A stretch of 64,000 nucleotides of DNA from Haloferax gibbonsii ATCC 33959 (GTDB lineage: Archaea; Halobacteriota; Halobacteria; Halobacteriales; Haloferacaceae): positions 81,478 through 145,477 of the forward strand of contig NZ_AOLJ01000014.1 of the NCBI RefSeq assembly GCF_000336775.1, written 5' to 3'. This document shows positions 52,211 to 61,183 of the stretch, piece by piece (position 1 is the first letter of the stretch; every line of letters begins with the position of its first letter). The notes below the pieces were generated by a model. It did no database searches. It was not told the origin of the DNA and was given only the letters and a program-made list of their open reading frames with translations. Both the position numbers and the translations under genes were made by a program.

Positions 52211-52216
52211 TTAAAA
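52211..52216. promoter_or_regulatory. Single TATA box shared by divergent pspA and hydrolase genes
   Basis: TTAAAA is centred 26-27 bases from the plus-strand ATG (52240) and 28-29 bases from the minus-strand ATG (52185). It is the only A/T run at the correct distance in the 54-base gap. Confidence 0.6.
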
Positions 52217-52239
52217 CCTCACCAGCGCAACCTGTCTCT

Positions 52240-52878
52240 ATGACCGAGACGATTCTCGTTCCCGGGGGGCGCGACGTGCGGGCGACCCTCGACCGCGCCC
52301 ACGGAGACGGCGCGGACGACACTGGCGACCGGGTGACCCGAAGCGACGCCGTCGTCGTCGCCTGTCCGCCCCATCCACAACACCAAGGCCACCGCGGCGA
52401 CGGCCGCCTCGTCGCCGTCAGCGACGCGCTCACCGCCCGCGGCGTCGACTGCCTCCGCTTCGATTACGGCCCGTGGGACGAGGGCTACGGCGAGCGCGCC
52501 GACACCCTCCGCGCGGTCGAGTGGGCCGCGGAGCGCTACGACCGCGTGGGCCTGTTCGGCTTCTCGTTCGGCGGCGCGATGGCGCTCCTCGCGGCCGCCG
52601 AGGGCGCGGCCGTGGACGCCGTCTCCGCGCTCGGACCCGCCGGACGACTCGCCGACGACCTCGACGCCGTCGCGGCCTTCGACCGCATCCCCGTGCCCGT
52701 GCAGGTCGTCTACGGCACCCGCGACGACGTCGCCGACTGGGAACCCGTCGTCGAGCGCGCCCGCGAGTACCACCAACCCGTCGTCGAGTTCGCCGCCGAC
52801 CACTTCTTCGTCGGACAGGAGGCGAAGGTCGCGGCCGCCGTCGCCGACTTCCTCATCCCGAACCTCGGCGTCGAGTGA
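52240..52878 (+). CDS. Alpha/beta hydrolase, dienelactone-hydrolase-like
   Basis: A 212-residue alpha/beta hydrolase. The nucleophile elbow GLFGFSFGGAMALLAA is at about 107-122 (Ser in GFSFGG), the acid is in VYGTRDDVADW, and the His in AADHFFVGQE. An oxyanion-type HPQHQGHRGD segment is near 50. The substrate is unknown. It is divergent from pspA and may share regulation with it. Confidence 0.9.
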   Translation: MTETILVPGGRDVRATLDRAHGDGADDTGDRVTRSDAVVVACPPHPQHQGHRGDGRLVAVSDALTARGVDCLRFDYGPWDEGYGERADTLRAVEWAAERYDRVGLFGFSFGGAMALLAAAEGAAVDAVSALGPAGRLADDLDAVAAFDRIPVPVQVVYGTRDDVADWEPVVERAREYHQPVVEFAADHFFVGQEAKVAAAVADFLIPNLGVE

Positions 52879-52957
52879 GAGCGGGGGTGAGCGACGGGGT
52901 CACTTTCGACGCCATCGACCCGTGACGAAACGACCTACGACAATTCGACCGAACGAC

Positions 52958-52963
52958 ATTTTT
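52958..52963 (+). promoter_or_regulatory. TATA-like box of the 361-residue membrane protein
   Basis: ATTTTT is centred 26 bases upstream of ATG 52987. Confidence 0.5.
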
Positions 52964-52986
52964 GGCTCGGCTCCGAAGCCGGGTGC

Positions 52987-54072
52987 ATGGTCCCTCGCAA
53001 GCGACTCGCCGCCGTCGTCGCCCTCCTCCTCGTCGGCGTCGCGCTGAGCCAGTCGTTCGCCGTCGCCACCTCCACTTCGGCCATCGAATCGACGTACCAA
53101 GCCGAGGAAGTGACAGCCGACTCGCCGCCCGGTCTCGTCGCCTCCCACGACTCGGACGTGGTCAACCTCGACGAGACGGTGAACGAGACGCCGCAACTCC
53201 GAGAGCCGGTCGCGACCGCCGCCCGCACCGGCCGGTACGACGGCGACATCGAACCCGAGGCGTACATGACTCTCTCGGACGTGAACGAAGACGCCGAGTT
53301 CGCGGTCTACGACGGTCGGTACTATCGCTTCTCGCTGAACGTCTCAGGCGACCCCGTCCGCGCGACCATCGAACTCGACCCGACCGACTGGGAGACCGTT
53401 TCCGCCGCGGCGTCGTCGCCCGCCTCAAACGCCAGCGCCGACGTGCGCGAGGCCATCGACGAGGGAACCGTCACCAACAGCACGTTCGTCGTGCCGGGGC
53501 TCTACGAGCGCGGCGGCGCGCACTACCTCGTCTCCCCCGCGAACCCGGGTGAAGTCATCGGGAACTTCCTCACCATCGTCGGCGGGTTCCTGTTCAACCC
53601 CATCGGCTGGGCGTACACCGTCGCGGGCCTCGGCCTCCTCGGCGCGTTCCGGATTCACGGCCGCGCCCGCCCGCTGGACCGCCGAACTGCCCTACTGGTC
53701 GTCCCCGGCACGCTCGTCGCCATGTGGCTGGCGACGACGCTCACCAACACGGGGTCGCTCGGCATGCGCTACGTCCTCGTCCCCGGCATCGGCGCCGTGA
53801 CCGCCTTCGGCCTGTTCGCCGGCTTCTGCATCCGCCGCGGGTCGTGGAAGTCGCTCGTCGGCTGGAGCGTCGCGCTCGTCGCGGTCGTCATCGCGGCCGA
53901 CGCCGTCGCCATCGGCGTCGTCGGGACGATTTTCGGCGCTCTGGGGCTCGTCGTCGGCTGGTTCGGGAGCCTGTTGCTCCTTCCCTACGGCTACGCGCTC
54001 GCGGCTGACGCCGAAGACGAAGTCGAGGATGGGCCGGGGGCGGTGACGGCCGCGGAGTTGGGAGAGGGGTGA
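52987..54072 (+). CDS. Exported/membrane protein with N-terminal surface domain and C-terminal helices
   Basis: A 361-residue protein. An N-terminal signal segment (about 6-28) is followed by an extracellular beta-rich domain of about 150 residues (FAVYDGRYYRFSLNVSG; several N-x-S/T sites) and then about five hydrophobic segments from residue 185 on. No family is recognised. It is preceded by an ideal TATA element. Confidence 0.82.
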   Translation: MVPRKRLAAVVALLLVGVALSQSFAVATSTSAIESTYQAEEVTADSPPGLVASHDSDVVNLDETVNETPQLREPVATAARTGRYDGDIEPEAYMTLSDVNEDAEFAVYDGRYYRFSLNVSGDPVRATIELDPTDWETVSAAASSPASNASADVREAIDEGTVTNSTFVVPGLYERGGAHYLVSPANPGEVIGNFLTIVGGFLFNPIGWAYTVAGLGLLGAFRIHGRARPLDRRTALLVVPGTLVAMWLATTLTNTGSLGMRYVLVPGIGAVTAFGLFAGFCIRRGSWKSLVGWSVALVAVVIAADAVAIGVVGTIFGALGLVVGWFGSLLLLPYGYALAADAEDEVEDGPGAVTAAELGEG

Positions 54073-54126
54073 CCCGGCTCTCGGGACTTGGTGCGTGAGC
54101 GTGGAGAAAGCGGCGTCGTCAGTCTC

Positions 54127-54456
54127 TCAGTTGTACTCGCGCCATCGGTAGCCGCACTCTTGGCACTTGAAAAAGCGCGTCGGCGGTTCGTCGGCCGACC
54201 CGGTCTGCTTGATGGTGTACCACGCTTTCGTGTGGCCGCAGTCGTCGCAGTGAACGTCCTTCGCGGTCGGCTTGCCCTCGAACTCCGCGCCCTCTTCGGT
54301 CTCGATGAGTTCGTCGCCCGACTGCGCCTCGGTGGAGACGAACTCCGCCGCGAGCTCTTCGTCGCGCTCGGCGGTCCCCCCGCAGTCGTCGTTCGTGCAG
54401 GTCATCGCGCCGTTCTCGCTCACCATCATCGAACCGCACTCGTCGCAGAACTGCAT
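54127..54456 (-). CDS. Transcription factor S (TFS, TFIIS/RPB9-like)
   Basis: A 109-residue TFS with two zinc ribbons: MQFCDECG...CTNDDCG at the N-terminus and CDDCG...CQECG at the C-terminus. The acidic catalytic pair is in GSADEPPTRFFKC, the loop that stimulates RNA cleavage by stalled RNA polymerase. It restores backtracked polymerase. TTCTTTGC 27 bases upstream is its likely TATA. The genes for two cysteine-motif proteins and a KaiC-like protein lie upstream on the same strand. Confidence 0.96.
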   Translation of the reverse strand: MQFCDECGSMMVSENGAMTCTNDDCGGTAERDEELAAEFVSTEAQSGDELIETEEGAEFEGKPTAKDVHCDDCGHTKAWYTIKQTGSADEPPTRFFKCQECGYRWREYN

Positions 54457-54543
54457 ACCCGACGGTAGCGGACCGAGGGCAAAGAAGCTGTCACTCCGCG
54501 GCGTCGTCGGGAGAATCCGAACCGACCCGCCGTCCCGCCGCCG

Positions 54544-55089
54544 TCAGTCGTCCTTCTCGACCATCGGGCAGTTCCGCACCCGGAAGTGGTCGCTGTCTTC
54601 GAGTTCGACGATGGTCGTTCCCTCGTGGTGGCACGCGAGTTCCGGCGGCTCGCCGAAGTGCTCGCAGCGCTGGCAGAACTCGGTCTTGGGGACGACGTGG
54701 TCCGAGACGCCGTCGCCGTCGTCGACGGGGGTGGCCTCGGCTCCGACGCCGACGCCCGCCGCGCGCTCCTCGTCCCCGCCTTCGACGAGCGCCGTCCACA
54801 CGTCCTCGCGGTCGAGTTCGCCGACCTCGACCGACTCGAATAGTTCGTCCGTCTCGTCGCGCTGGTCGGTGACGCGCGAGCGTGCGCGGCGCTCGGCCAC
54901 GCGTCCTGCGAGGTCCGAAAGCGGGGCCGAGTCGGCGTCGTCGCTTCGCCCGTCGCGGGCTCCGTCCGGGGCGCGGGCGGCCTCGGCGCTGTCGTCTCCC
55001 GGGTCGGCGCGTCCGAATGAGTCGTCGCGGTCGCCGGAGACGGATGGCTCGCCCTCCGCCGCGTCGTCTGTTGAATTGTCGTCGGTCAT
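54544..55089 (-). CDS. Acidic protein with C-terminal CxxC/H motif, 181 aa
   Basis: Residues 1-50 are low-complexity acidic; the middle has a helix-rich VAERRARSRV segment; the last 50 residues carry FCQRCEHFGEPPELACHHEG and NCPMVEKDD, a probable zinc or metal site of four cysteines and histidines. No family recognised. It starts 15 bases after the stop of the coiled-coil zinc-ribbon gene, so they form a tight pair. Confidence 0.82.
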   Translation of the reverse strand: MTDDNSTDDAAEGEPSVSGDRDDSFGRADPGDDSAEAARAPDGARDGRSDDADSAPLSDLAGRVAERRARSRVTDQRDETDELFESVEVGELDREDVWTALVEGGDEERAAGVGVGAEATPVDDGDGVSDHVVPKTEFCQRCEHFGEPPELACHHEGTTIVELEDSDHFRVRNCPMVEKDD

Positions 55090-55104
55090 CGTCCTCGTGA
55101 GTCT

Positions 55105-56019
55105 TCAGTCGTCGCCGTGTTCGCTCCCCGGCGCGGCACCCTGCTGAGCCGACTCCCTCTCCTCCTCCCGGGGGGCGTATCGGTCGTCGTCGCCGTCGGT
55201 CGCGTCGTCGACCACGCCGGTAACCGCCTCGTCGAGGAGATCGGCGACCTCGTCGGTCGCGCGGGCGTCGTCCGCCGATTCCAGCGCAGGGAGCCGGCCG
55301 GTGTGGAGCGTCGCCGACCCGAAGAAACCGGGCGAGGACGACAGCTCGCGGAACGGGGACCGACACGACGGACAGCGGGGCTCCGCGAGCAGGTCCAGGT
55401 GGACGGTCTCGTCGCACTCCTCGCATCGCGCTTTCTTCTCGCCGGTGGCATTCGCGGTGCGGAGGAGTTCGGCGAGCGCCTTTCGTTCGAGGTCGGCGGC
55501 TTCGAGGTCGGCCGCCCGACCGCGGAGGTCGAGCAGCGTCCGCGCGACCGCCCGGAGGTTCTCGTCGAGCGTCGCGGTCGTCTCGTCGAGGTAGGTGAGA
55601 ATCTCCTCGAAGTTCTCGAAGCCGGCGTCGACCCGCTCGTCTAAGTCGGTCACGCGGTTTCGAGCCGCGCGCACGTCGTCGGCCAGTCGGTCGAGTTCGG
55701 CGTCTAACTCCGGATGGGTGTGGTCGCGCGGTGCCTTCTCGTCCGCCTCGCGCTTGACCTGCACGACGCGCATCCGAACGTCAGATATCTTCTCGTCCAG
55801 TTCGCCTTCGAGTTCATCGACGCGCGCTTCGACCCCGCCGAGGCGGTCCGAGACCGCGTCCGCGTCGTCGAGCGATTCGCCCGCGTCGCTCACGGCGAGC
55901 CGATAGGTCCCGAGGGCCCGTGCGAGCACCGTCTCCGGGTCGACGCCCTCCTCGTCGGCGCGCGCTTCGACCCACGTGCGGAGGTCGTCTGGGAGCGACA
56001 CCCCGTCTTCCCCTTCCAT
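55105..56019 (-). CDS. Coiled-coil protein with zinc ribbon and RHH-like N-terminus
   Basis: A 304-residue protein. Residues about 8-45 (SLPDDLRTWVEARADEEG) look like a ribbon-helix-helix-type beginning; 60-205 is a long coiled coil; CEECDETVHLDLL and CPSCRS near 212-232 form a zinc ribbon; the tail is acidic. A DNA- or RNA-binding dimer is plausible but inferred. CCTTAAG is about 30 bases upstream of ATG. The gene is upstream of the CxxC/H protein in an apparent operon. Confidence 0.82.
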   Translation of the reverse strand: MEGEDGVSLPDDLRTWVEARADEEGVDPETVLARALGTYRLAVSDAGESLDDADAVSDRLGGVEARVDELEGELDEKISDVRMRVVQVKREADEKAPRDHTHPELDAELDRLADDVRAARNRVTDLDERVDAGFENFEEILTYLDETTATLDENLRAVARTLLDLRGRAADLEAADLERKALAELLRTANATGEKKARCEECDETVHLDLLAEPRCPSCRSPFRELSSSPGFFGSATLHTGRLPALESADDARATDEVADLLDEAVTGVVDDATDGDDDRYAPREEERESAQQGAAPGSEHGDD

Positions 56020-56095
56020 CTTCGTTTCCAGTTTGTCTACGCAGCCTTAAGAACTATCCCCGGATTCGCGACTGTTCGGTGGTCCGACAGTCGAA

Positions 56096-56932
56096 TCAGC
56101 GAATCTTCCGCACGTCGCTCACGTCGAGGCCGCTCTCGTTGATTTCGGTCTCGAACTGCACGATGTTCTCGCTCTCTAGCCGGGCGAGCACGCCGCGGAA
56201 CTCCTGGACGACCATGGTCCGCGCGCGCTTCGACCCCCCGGACTCCCACTCGAAAAGCAGCGAGCCGCCGGTCGCGCCCTTGAGGACGCCGAGTTCGGTC
56301 TTCGAGAGCGCCTCGGTGCTCACGAGCACGAGGATGAGTCCGCCCCACTGGTAGGAGGCCTTCTCCAGTCCCTTGATGACCATCGCGATGTCAGACCACG
56401 TCATCTCGTCGGACTGGCTCGCCACGAGGTCGGTCAGGGAGTCGATGACGACGAGGTTGCCGGGCGCGTGCTGACTCAGGGTGGTCCCCAACGCGCCCAG
56501 CACGGATTCGCGGTTGTGTCGGTGGCCGAGGTCCTCCAACTTCGTCGGCTGGCCGAGGTACCACTCGCGCGGAATCGGACTGAGTTGGAAGTACTCCGGC
56601 GAGAGGTCGTGGAACTCGATGTGTTCGACCGCGGACTCGACGAGTTCGTCGTCCATCGTGTAACCCATCTCCCGGCGCAGGTACTCCTCGCCGGCGGTAA
56701 AGGAGACGTAGTGAATCTCCGGCGGCGGCGTCGCGGTGTCCGCGAGCGAGCCGTAGTGGAGGTCGAACAGCTCCTCGTCGGTGTGCGAGAGGGCGTTCAT
56801 CGTCGCGCTCGTGTAGAGGAACTCCCGAGCGCCCGCGCCGGACTCTCCCGCGAGGAGCACGACGTTCCCCGGGGGTGCGCCGCCGCCGATGATGCTGTCG
56901 AGGCGGGGGACGCCGAAGGGGATTTGAGACAT
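56096..56932 (-). CDS. KaiC/RAD55-like RecA-superfamily protein with degenerate Walker A
   Basis: A 278-residue RecA-fold protein. GVPRLDSIIGGGAPPGNVVL and VVIDSLTDLVASQ (Walker B-like) are typical. The Walker A at residues 29-36 reads GESGAGAR, where the Lys and Thr/Ser that bind ATP phosphate are Ala and Arg. ATP hydrolysis is therefore doubtful. The C-terminus has ESGGSKRARTMVVQEFRGVLARL. Haloarchaea have many such HTR-like regulators. It lies 76 bases upstream of the coiled-coil gene on the same strand. Confidence 0.88.
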   Translation of the reverse strand: MSQIPFGVPRLDSIIGGGAPPGNVVLLAGESGAGAREFLYTSATMNALSHTDEELFDLHYGSLADTATPPPEIHYVSFTAGEEYLRREMGYTMDDELVESAVEHIEFHDLSPEYFQLSPIPREWYLGQPTKLEDLGHRHNRESVLGALGTTLSQHAPGNLVVIDSLTDLVASQSDEMTWSDIAMVIKGLEKASYQWGGLILVLVSTEALSKTELGVLKGATGGSLLFEWESGGSKRARTMVVQEFRGVLARLESENIVQFETEINESGLDVSDVRKIR

Positions 56933-57024
56933 ATCGAATCCGACTCGGCCGCGTCGGTTAGGCGTTTCGGGGAGCGCGACGCGAGGTTCCGCCGCCGGCG
57001 CTCCCGTCCCGTCGTCCCGCGCGC

Positions 57025-57987
57025 TCACTCCACGCTCGCGCCGCGGTTCCGCCCGCGGGCGACCGAGACGCTCCCGTCGATGTCGGCGTCGGCCAGCGCT
57101 GCTCGCCCCGCCTCGACCGCCTCGTCGACGTGGTCGGCGTCGGTCACGCCGTAGACGGTCGGCCCCCACGACGACTGACCCGCGCCGTAGACGACCGGCG
57201 ACTCGGACAGCGACGAGACGAGCGCGCCGACCGGCGGGCGGTAGACGCCCCCCTGCTCGTCGGCGTACCACGTCCCGTTGAGCCGGCCGACGGACTCGAC
57301 GGCCTCGCCGAAGCGCTCGGCGGACCCCTCGGCGAGCGCCGGGAGCAGTCGTCTGGTGACGATGCCGGCGATTCGGTCGCCGGTCTGTGCGTCCGCGCGC
57401 TCGACGACGGAGCGCATGCTCGACTCCTCGGACGCGCCGTTGCGGCCGGGGTCCGCGTCGGGGACGACGAGCAGGAACCGCCAGCGGTCGGGTATCTCGT
57501 GTCGGGCGGCGACCGCCGGCACCGACCACGAACCGTCTTCCGGTCGGTCGGTGGTGAACCGCGCGGTCGGGTGGCCCGCGTCGAGGACGGCCCCGCCGGC
57601 TTCGAAGGTGGCGACGCCGACGCCGGAGCGGCCGCCGCGACCCATCTCGGGGGCGAGTCGGCGCACGTCGGCCTCGCGGCCCGTCGCGGCCCCGACCGCC
57701 CGCAACACCGCGAGCGCGAGCTGTGTCCCGCTCCCGAGGCCGGCGTGTCGCGGCAGGGTGCGCTCGACCGAGAGGTCGACGCCGTCGGCTCCGAGGAGGT
57801 CGACCGCCTGTTCGGCGTACTCGCGGGCGGCGGGATGCCGACACCGAACGTCGGACGCGGGCTCGGCGGCGACGACCACCCGCGGCTCGTCGAGCGCGAC
57901 GCCCACGCCGCCGTAGAGGCGGTCGCGGGCGAGGCTCAGATTGAGGAAGCCGAAGTGGATGCGCGCGCCGGTCGAGACCCGAACCAT
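57025..57987 (-). CDS. mptG: Beta-ribofuranosylaminobenzene 5'-phosphate synthase (RFAP synthase)
   Basis: A 320-residue GHMP-kinase-superfamily protein. The start VRVSTGARIHFGFLNLSL and the phosphate-binding motif LPRHAGLGSGTQLALAVLRA near 88 match RFAP synthase, the first committed step of methanopterin synthesis: PRPP plus 4-aminobenzoate with loss of CO2. Haloarchaea lack methanogenesis but carry this homologue, so folate-type C1 cofactor formation is a likely role. CCAAAAGG 27 bases upstream supports ATG 57987. The KaiC-like gene follows on the same strand. Confidence 0.9.
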   Translation of the reverse strand: MVRVSTGARIHFGFLNLSLARDRLYGGVGVALDEPRVVVAAEPASDVRCRHPAAREYAEQAVDLLGADGVDLSVERTLPRHAGLGSGTQLALAVLRAVGAATGREADVRRLAPEMGRGGRSGVGVATFEAGGAVLDAGHPTARFTTDRPEDGSWSVPAVAARHEIPDRWRFLLVVPDADPGRNGASEESSMRSVVERADAQTGDRIAGIVTRRLLPALAEGSAERFGEAVESVGRLNGTWYADEQGGVYRPPVGALVSSLSESPVVYGAGQSSWGPTVYGVTDADHVDEAVEAGRAALADADIDGSVSVARGRNRGASVE

Positions 57988-58198
57988 GTCACCGGCTATC
58001 GGCGGGGACGCCAAAAGGGGGTTTCGACCATGGCAACGCGGGCCGGGGTTACCCGCCGCTGTCGGTCGGTTTCGACTCTCGGGGCGGTGGTCGAAGGGGG
58101 TGGGCCGAGCGTTCGAAAGCGCAGGAAGAACAAAAGCGGGGCGAACTAAAACCGGGGGCGCATCGCCTCAGCGGGGGTGACAGGCGGGAGGAGCCGCG

Positions 58199-58825
58199 TT
58201 ACGAGGTCGTCTCGTTCGTCGTCGTTTCGGTGGCGGTCGAATCGGTCGCCGTCCCGTTCGTCTCCGTCTCGTTCGCCGTCGTCTCCGTTGACTCGTACGT
58301 CACCGTCACCTCGTCGGCGACGGGCTGGAGGACGTACTTGCCCGCGTTGCCGGCCTTGACGGGCGTGAAGTCGGCCGTGAACGTGGTCGTCTCGTCGGCG
58401 CGAATCTCGAAGGACCGCTCGAACTTCAGCGGGGCGGACCCGGGCACCTCGACGGTCGCCGAGGACCCGTCGGTGAGGGTCGCGTCGGTCTCCGACACCT
58501 CGACCTGCAGGGACTCGTAGGTGCCACTCTCCAGTTCGAACTCCTCGACGAGCGCCGAGGCGTCGCCCTGTAGTTCGACGAGGTCGAGTTCCGCGTCGCC
58601 CGCGTCGAGCGACTCCGCCTCGCCGTCATCGGGCTTGACGCGGACCGTCGAGACCGTCACGACGCAGGACTCGAAGTCGGCGATGTCGCCGGGCTTGTCG
58701 CTCACGCGGGCCGAGAGCGTCCCCGTCGTCGCGGACGCGGTGCCCATACAGCCGGCGAGACCGGCGGTGGTTGCGGCGGCGATTCCAGCGGCGGACGTGA
58801 GGAAGCGTCGTCTGGTGCGTGTCAT
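58199..58825 (-). CDS. DUF4382-domain Tat lipoprotein
   Basis: A 208-residue protein. RRRFLTSAAG (residues 5-14) and LAGC with Cys26 form a Tat lipoprotein signal. The mature domain is DUF4382-like: LSARVSDKPGDIADFESCVV, then a Leu/Ser/Val beta-rich core with KYVLQPVADEVTVTY. The last 35 residues are a Thr/Glu/Asn-rich repeat of TETTTNET-type units. An anchored extracellular protein of unknown role. Confidence 0.88.
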   Translation of the reverse strand: MTRTRRRFLTSAAGIAAATTAGLAGCMGTASATTGTLSARVSDKPGDIADFESCVVTVSTVRVKPDDGEAESLDAGDAELDLVELQGDASALVEEFELESGTYESLQVEVSETDATLTDGSSATVEVPGSAPLKFERSFEIRADETTTFTADFTPVKAGNAGKYVLQPVADEVTVTYESTETTANETETNGTATDSTATETTTNETTS

Positions 58826-59080
58826 TGGTAGGTGTCCGTGTGTCTGCGGGGCGTCGCGGCGCGACCGGGCGGTCCGCGCGATGACTGGTGGGGAACCGCC
58901 GTCGCCCCGCGACGTCGCTCGCTCTGCACGCCGCGGTATTGAAGGGTGGAAACCGACGCGCCGGCTTGCGGTCGTTGGCGCGAGATTCGGCTCGAAAGAC
59001 GCCGAATTTCGCCGAGTTTCGTCGGAAAACGGGGTAGGTCCGCCGCCGACCGCACGAGAGGGCGGCGACCGGCGTTCGAC

Positions 59081-59848
59081 TCAGCGCACGCGGCAGACGT
59101 TCCCGTTTGACGGGTTCCCGTTGGACGGTCGCTCGCGCGCGGGCGAGACGGCGTCGACGACTGGGAGGACGCTGAAGCCGGGCGACCCGCCGGTGGCGAA
59201 CCCGATGGCGAACACCGAGTAGGTCCGGCCGCCTTCGAGCGTCGTTCCGGGGAGGTCGAGCACGACGCTCCCGTCCGACGAGAGGACGACCTGCAGGTCG
59301 TACGTCCCGGCGGGCACCGTCTCGTAGTGCGAGACGTCGCCGAACGCAAGTCCGGAAAACAGCGTCGGGCCGTCCTTGACGACGATGTCGACTTCGGGCG
59401 CGTCGGGCGAGAAGTGCGCGACGCGGACTCTGGCTTTGCCGTACGGTGCCGGCCGGTTCGTGTCCGTGAGCACGACTGGCGTGATGTCGTCGAGCACGTC
59501 GGTCGCCGCGACGGTGTAATCGCGGTTGCGTCGGAGCGTGACCGAGGCGTCGATGACGACCGTCGAGGGGTCACCCGCGGGCGTCACCTCGACCTGATAC
59601 GTCCCCGCCGGGACGGTGAAGTAGTCGGACAAGACGCCGAACGGGACGCCCTGTAGGCCGGGGAAGGGGTCGCCGTTCACGTACACGTCTACGGGGGGCG
59701 CGCCGGGCGAGAAGTGACCGACTCGGAACCGCGCGTCACCCGCGGCGACGCCGCCGGGGCGTGCCGCCGCTGTGGTCGCACCGCCGGCGAGGAGGAGTCC
59801 AGTTGCGCCGAGGCTCTTCAGCATCGTTCGTCGGGAGAAAGACGACAT
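59081..59848 (-). CDS. DUF4397-domain exported protein (two repeats)
   Basis: A 255-residue Tat-exported protein (SRRTMLKS near the start, then a hydrophobic stretch). Two DUF4397-like beta repeats follow: RVGHFSPGAPPVDVYVNGD near 42 and RVAHFSPDAPEVDIVVKDG near 142, each with TVPAGTYxxxV. Such domains occur in surface proteins, sometimes linked to adhesion. The mature protein has a Cys near the end only. The DUF4382 gene lies 255 bases downstream on the same strand. Confidence 0.9.
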   Translation of the reverse strand: MSSFSRRTMLKSLGATGLLLAGGATTAAARPGGVAAGDARFRVGHFSPGAPPVDVYVNGDPFPGLQGVPFGVLSDYFTVPAGTYQVEVTPAGDPSTVVIDASVTLRRNRDYTVAATDVLDDITPVVLTDTNRPAPYGKARVRVAHFSPDAPEVDIVVKDGPTLFSGLAFGDVSHYETVPAGTYDLQVVLSSDGSVVLDLPGTTLEGGRTYSVFAIGFATGGSPGFSVLPVVDAVSPARERPSNGNPSNGNVCRVR

Positions 59849-59948
59849 TTGCAACCGTCATGAAGGTCCATAAAGAGATTAATATTTCTACAAACCAATT
59901 CTTGAAAGAAAATCCTCGCGTCGAGACAGTCAGGCGTTCCTGACCGTC

Positions 59949-60269
59949 TCAGACGAGTTCTTCTGCGACCACGTCGACCGCGAGCAGGTTCGGGTCGATT
60001 GCGAGGTCGGCCTGCGCCGTGGCGAACTCCGGGAGGGAGTCGTAGGCGTAGGTCACGACGCGCACGTCGGGGTTCAGCTCCTTCGCCACCGAGATGGCCG
60101 TCGCGTCGTCCATATCGGTGAGCACGAACAGGTCGGCGTCCTCGATGCCGGCCTCGCCGAGCGAGTCGGCGGAGGCGATACCGCTGACGCGGACGACCGT
60201 CGCGCCCTCGGTTTCGAGCGCCTCGCCGAGTCCGTCGGGGTCGGTCCCCGCGACGACTGCCGTCGTCAT
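59949..60269 (-). CDS. Small Rossmann-like protein (DUF7126-like)
   Basis: A 106-residue alpha/beta protein resembling the N-terminal half of a TrkA-N NAD-binding domain: [21 protein letters not shown], then [21 protein letters not shown]. It overlaps the guaA stop by four bases (ATGA), so it is co-translated. I recall it as a haloarchaeal DUF7126-type protein beside guaA/pyrG. It may sense or bind a nucleotide, which is an inference. Confidence 0.85.
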   Translation of the reverse strand: MTTAVVAGTDPDGLGEALETEGATVVRVSGIASADSLGEAGIEDADLFVLTDMDDATAISVAKELNPDVRVVTYAYDSLPEFATAQADLAIDPNLLAVDVVAEELV

Positions 60270-61183
60270 TCGTACTCGATGGTCGCCGGCGGTTTGTGGG
60301 TCACGTCGTAGACGACGCGGGCGACGTTCTCGTTCGTCCCGGTGATGCGCGACTGGATGCGCTGGAGGGTGTCCCACGGCAGTTCCTGCGCGCGAGCGGT
60401 CATGCCGTCGCGCGACTCTACGGAGCGGACCGAGACGATCCAGCCGTGGACGCGGTTGTCACCCTTGACGCCGGTGCCCTTGCCGATGACGGCGGCGAAC
60501 GCCTGCCACGGCTCGTGCTTTTCGGTCTCGTCTTCGACGACGTGACACGCGTCGCGGGCGACCTGCACCTTCTCGGGCGTGACTTCGCCGAGGACGCGGA
60601 CCGCGAGGCCCGGCCCCGGGAACGGCATCCGCTCGGCGATGATGGATTCGAGGCCGAGCGCGCGGGCGACCTCGCGGACCTCGTCCTTGTAGAGGTCGCG
60701 GACGGGTTCGACGATGCCCTCGAAGTCCACCACGTCCGGCAGGCCGCCGACGTTGTGGTGGGACTTGATGTTGCCCTCGGACTCGATGCGGTCGGGGTAG
60801 ATGGTCCCCTGCACGAGGTACTGCGCGTCGGTCTCCTTCGCCTCGCGCTCGAACTCGCGGATGAACTGCTCGCCGATGACCTTGCGCTTTTCCTCGGGGT
60901 CGACGACGCCCTCGAGGGCGTCGAAGAATCGGTCTCGGGCGTCGACGACGCGGAGGCTCTCCATGAAGGAGAAGGTGTCCGCGATCTGCTCGGTCTCGCC
61001 TTTGCGCATCAGGCCGGTGTCGACGTAGACCGGGGTGAGCTGCTCGCCGACGGCCTCGTAGGCGAGCGTCGCGGCGACCGAGGAGTCCACGCCGCCCGAG
61101 AGGGCGATGATGGCGTGCTCGTCGCCGATTTGGTCACGAATCGATGCGGTCGCGTCTTCGATGAATTCGTCTACGTTTACCAT
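60266..61183 (-). CDS. guaAb: GMP synthase, ATP-pyrophosphatase subunit (B subunit)
   Basis: A 305-residue GuaA-type synthetase domain with PP-loop [20 protein letters not shown] at about 29-48. The C-terminal dimer domain ends KPPATIEYE. It aminates XMP to GMP with ammonia from a separate glutaminase subunit, the two-gene archaeal arrangement; the glutaminase is not in the window. The start ATG overlaps the pyrG stop (TAATG), so pyrG, guaAb and the small Rossmann gene form one operon. Confidence 0.96.
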   Translation of the reverse strand: MVNVDEFIEDATASIRDQIGDEHAIIALSGGVDSSVAATLAYEAVGEQLTPVYVDTGLMRKGETEQIADTFSFMESLRVVDARDRFFDALEGVVDPEEKRKVIGEQFIREFEREAKETDAQYLVQGTIYPDRIESEGNIKSHHNVGGLPDVVDFEGIVEPVRDLYKDEVREVARALGLESIIAERMPFPGPGLAVRVLGEVTPEKVQVARDACHVVEDETEKHEPWQAFAAVIGKGTGVKGDNRVHGWIVSVRSVESRDGMTARAQELPWDTLQRIQSRITGTNENVARVVYDVTHKPPATIEYE

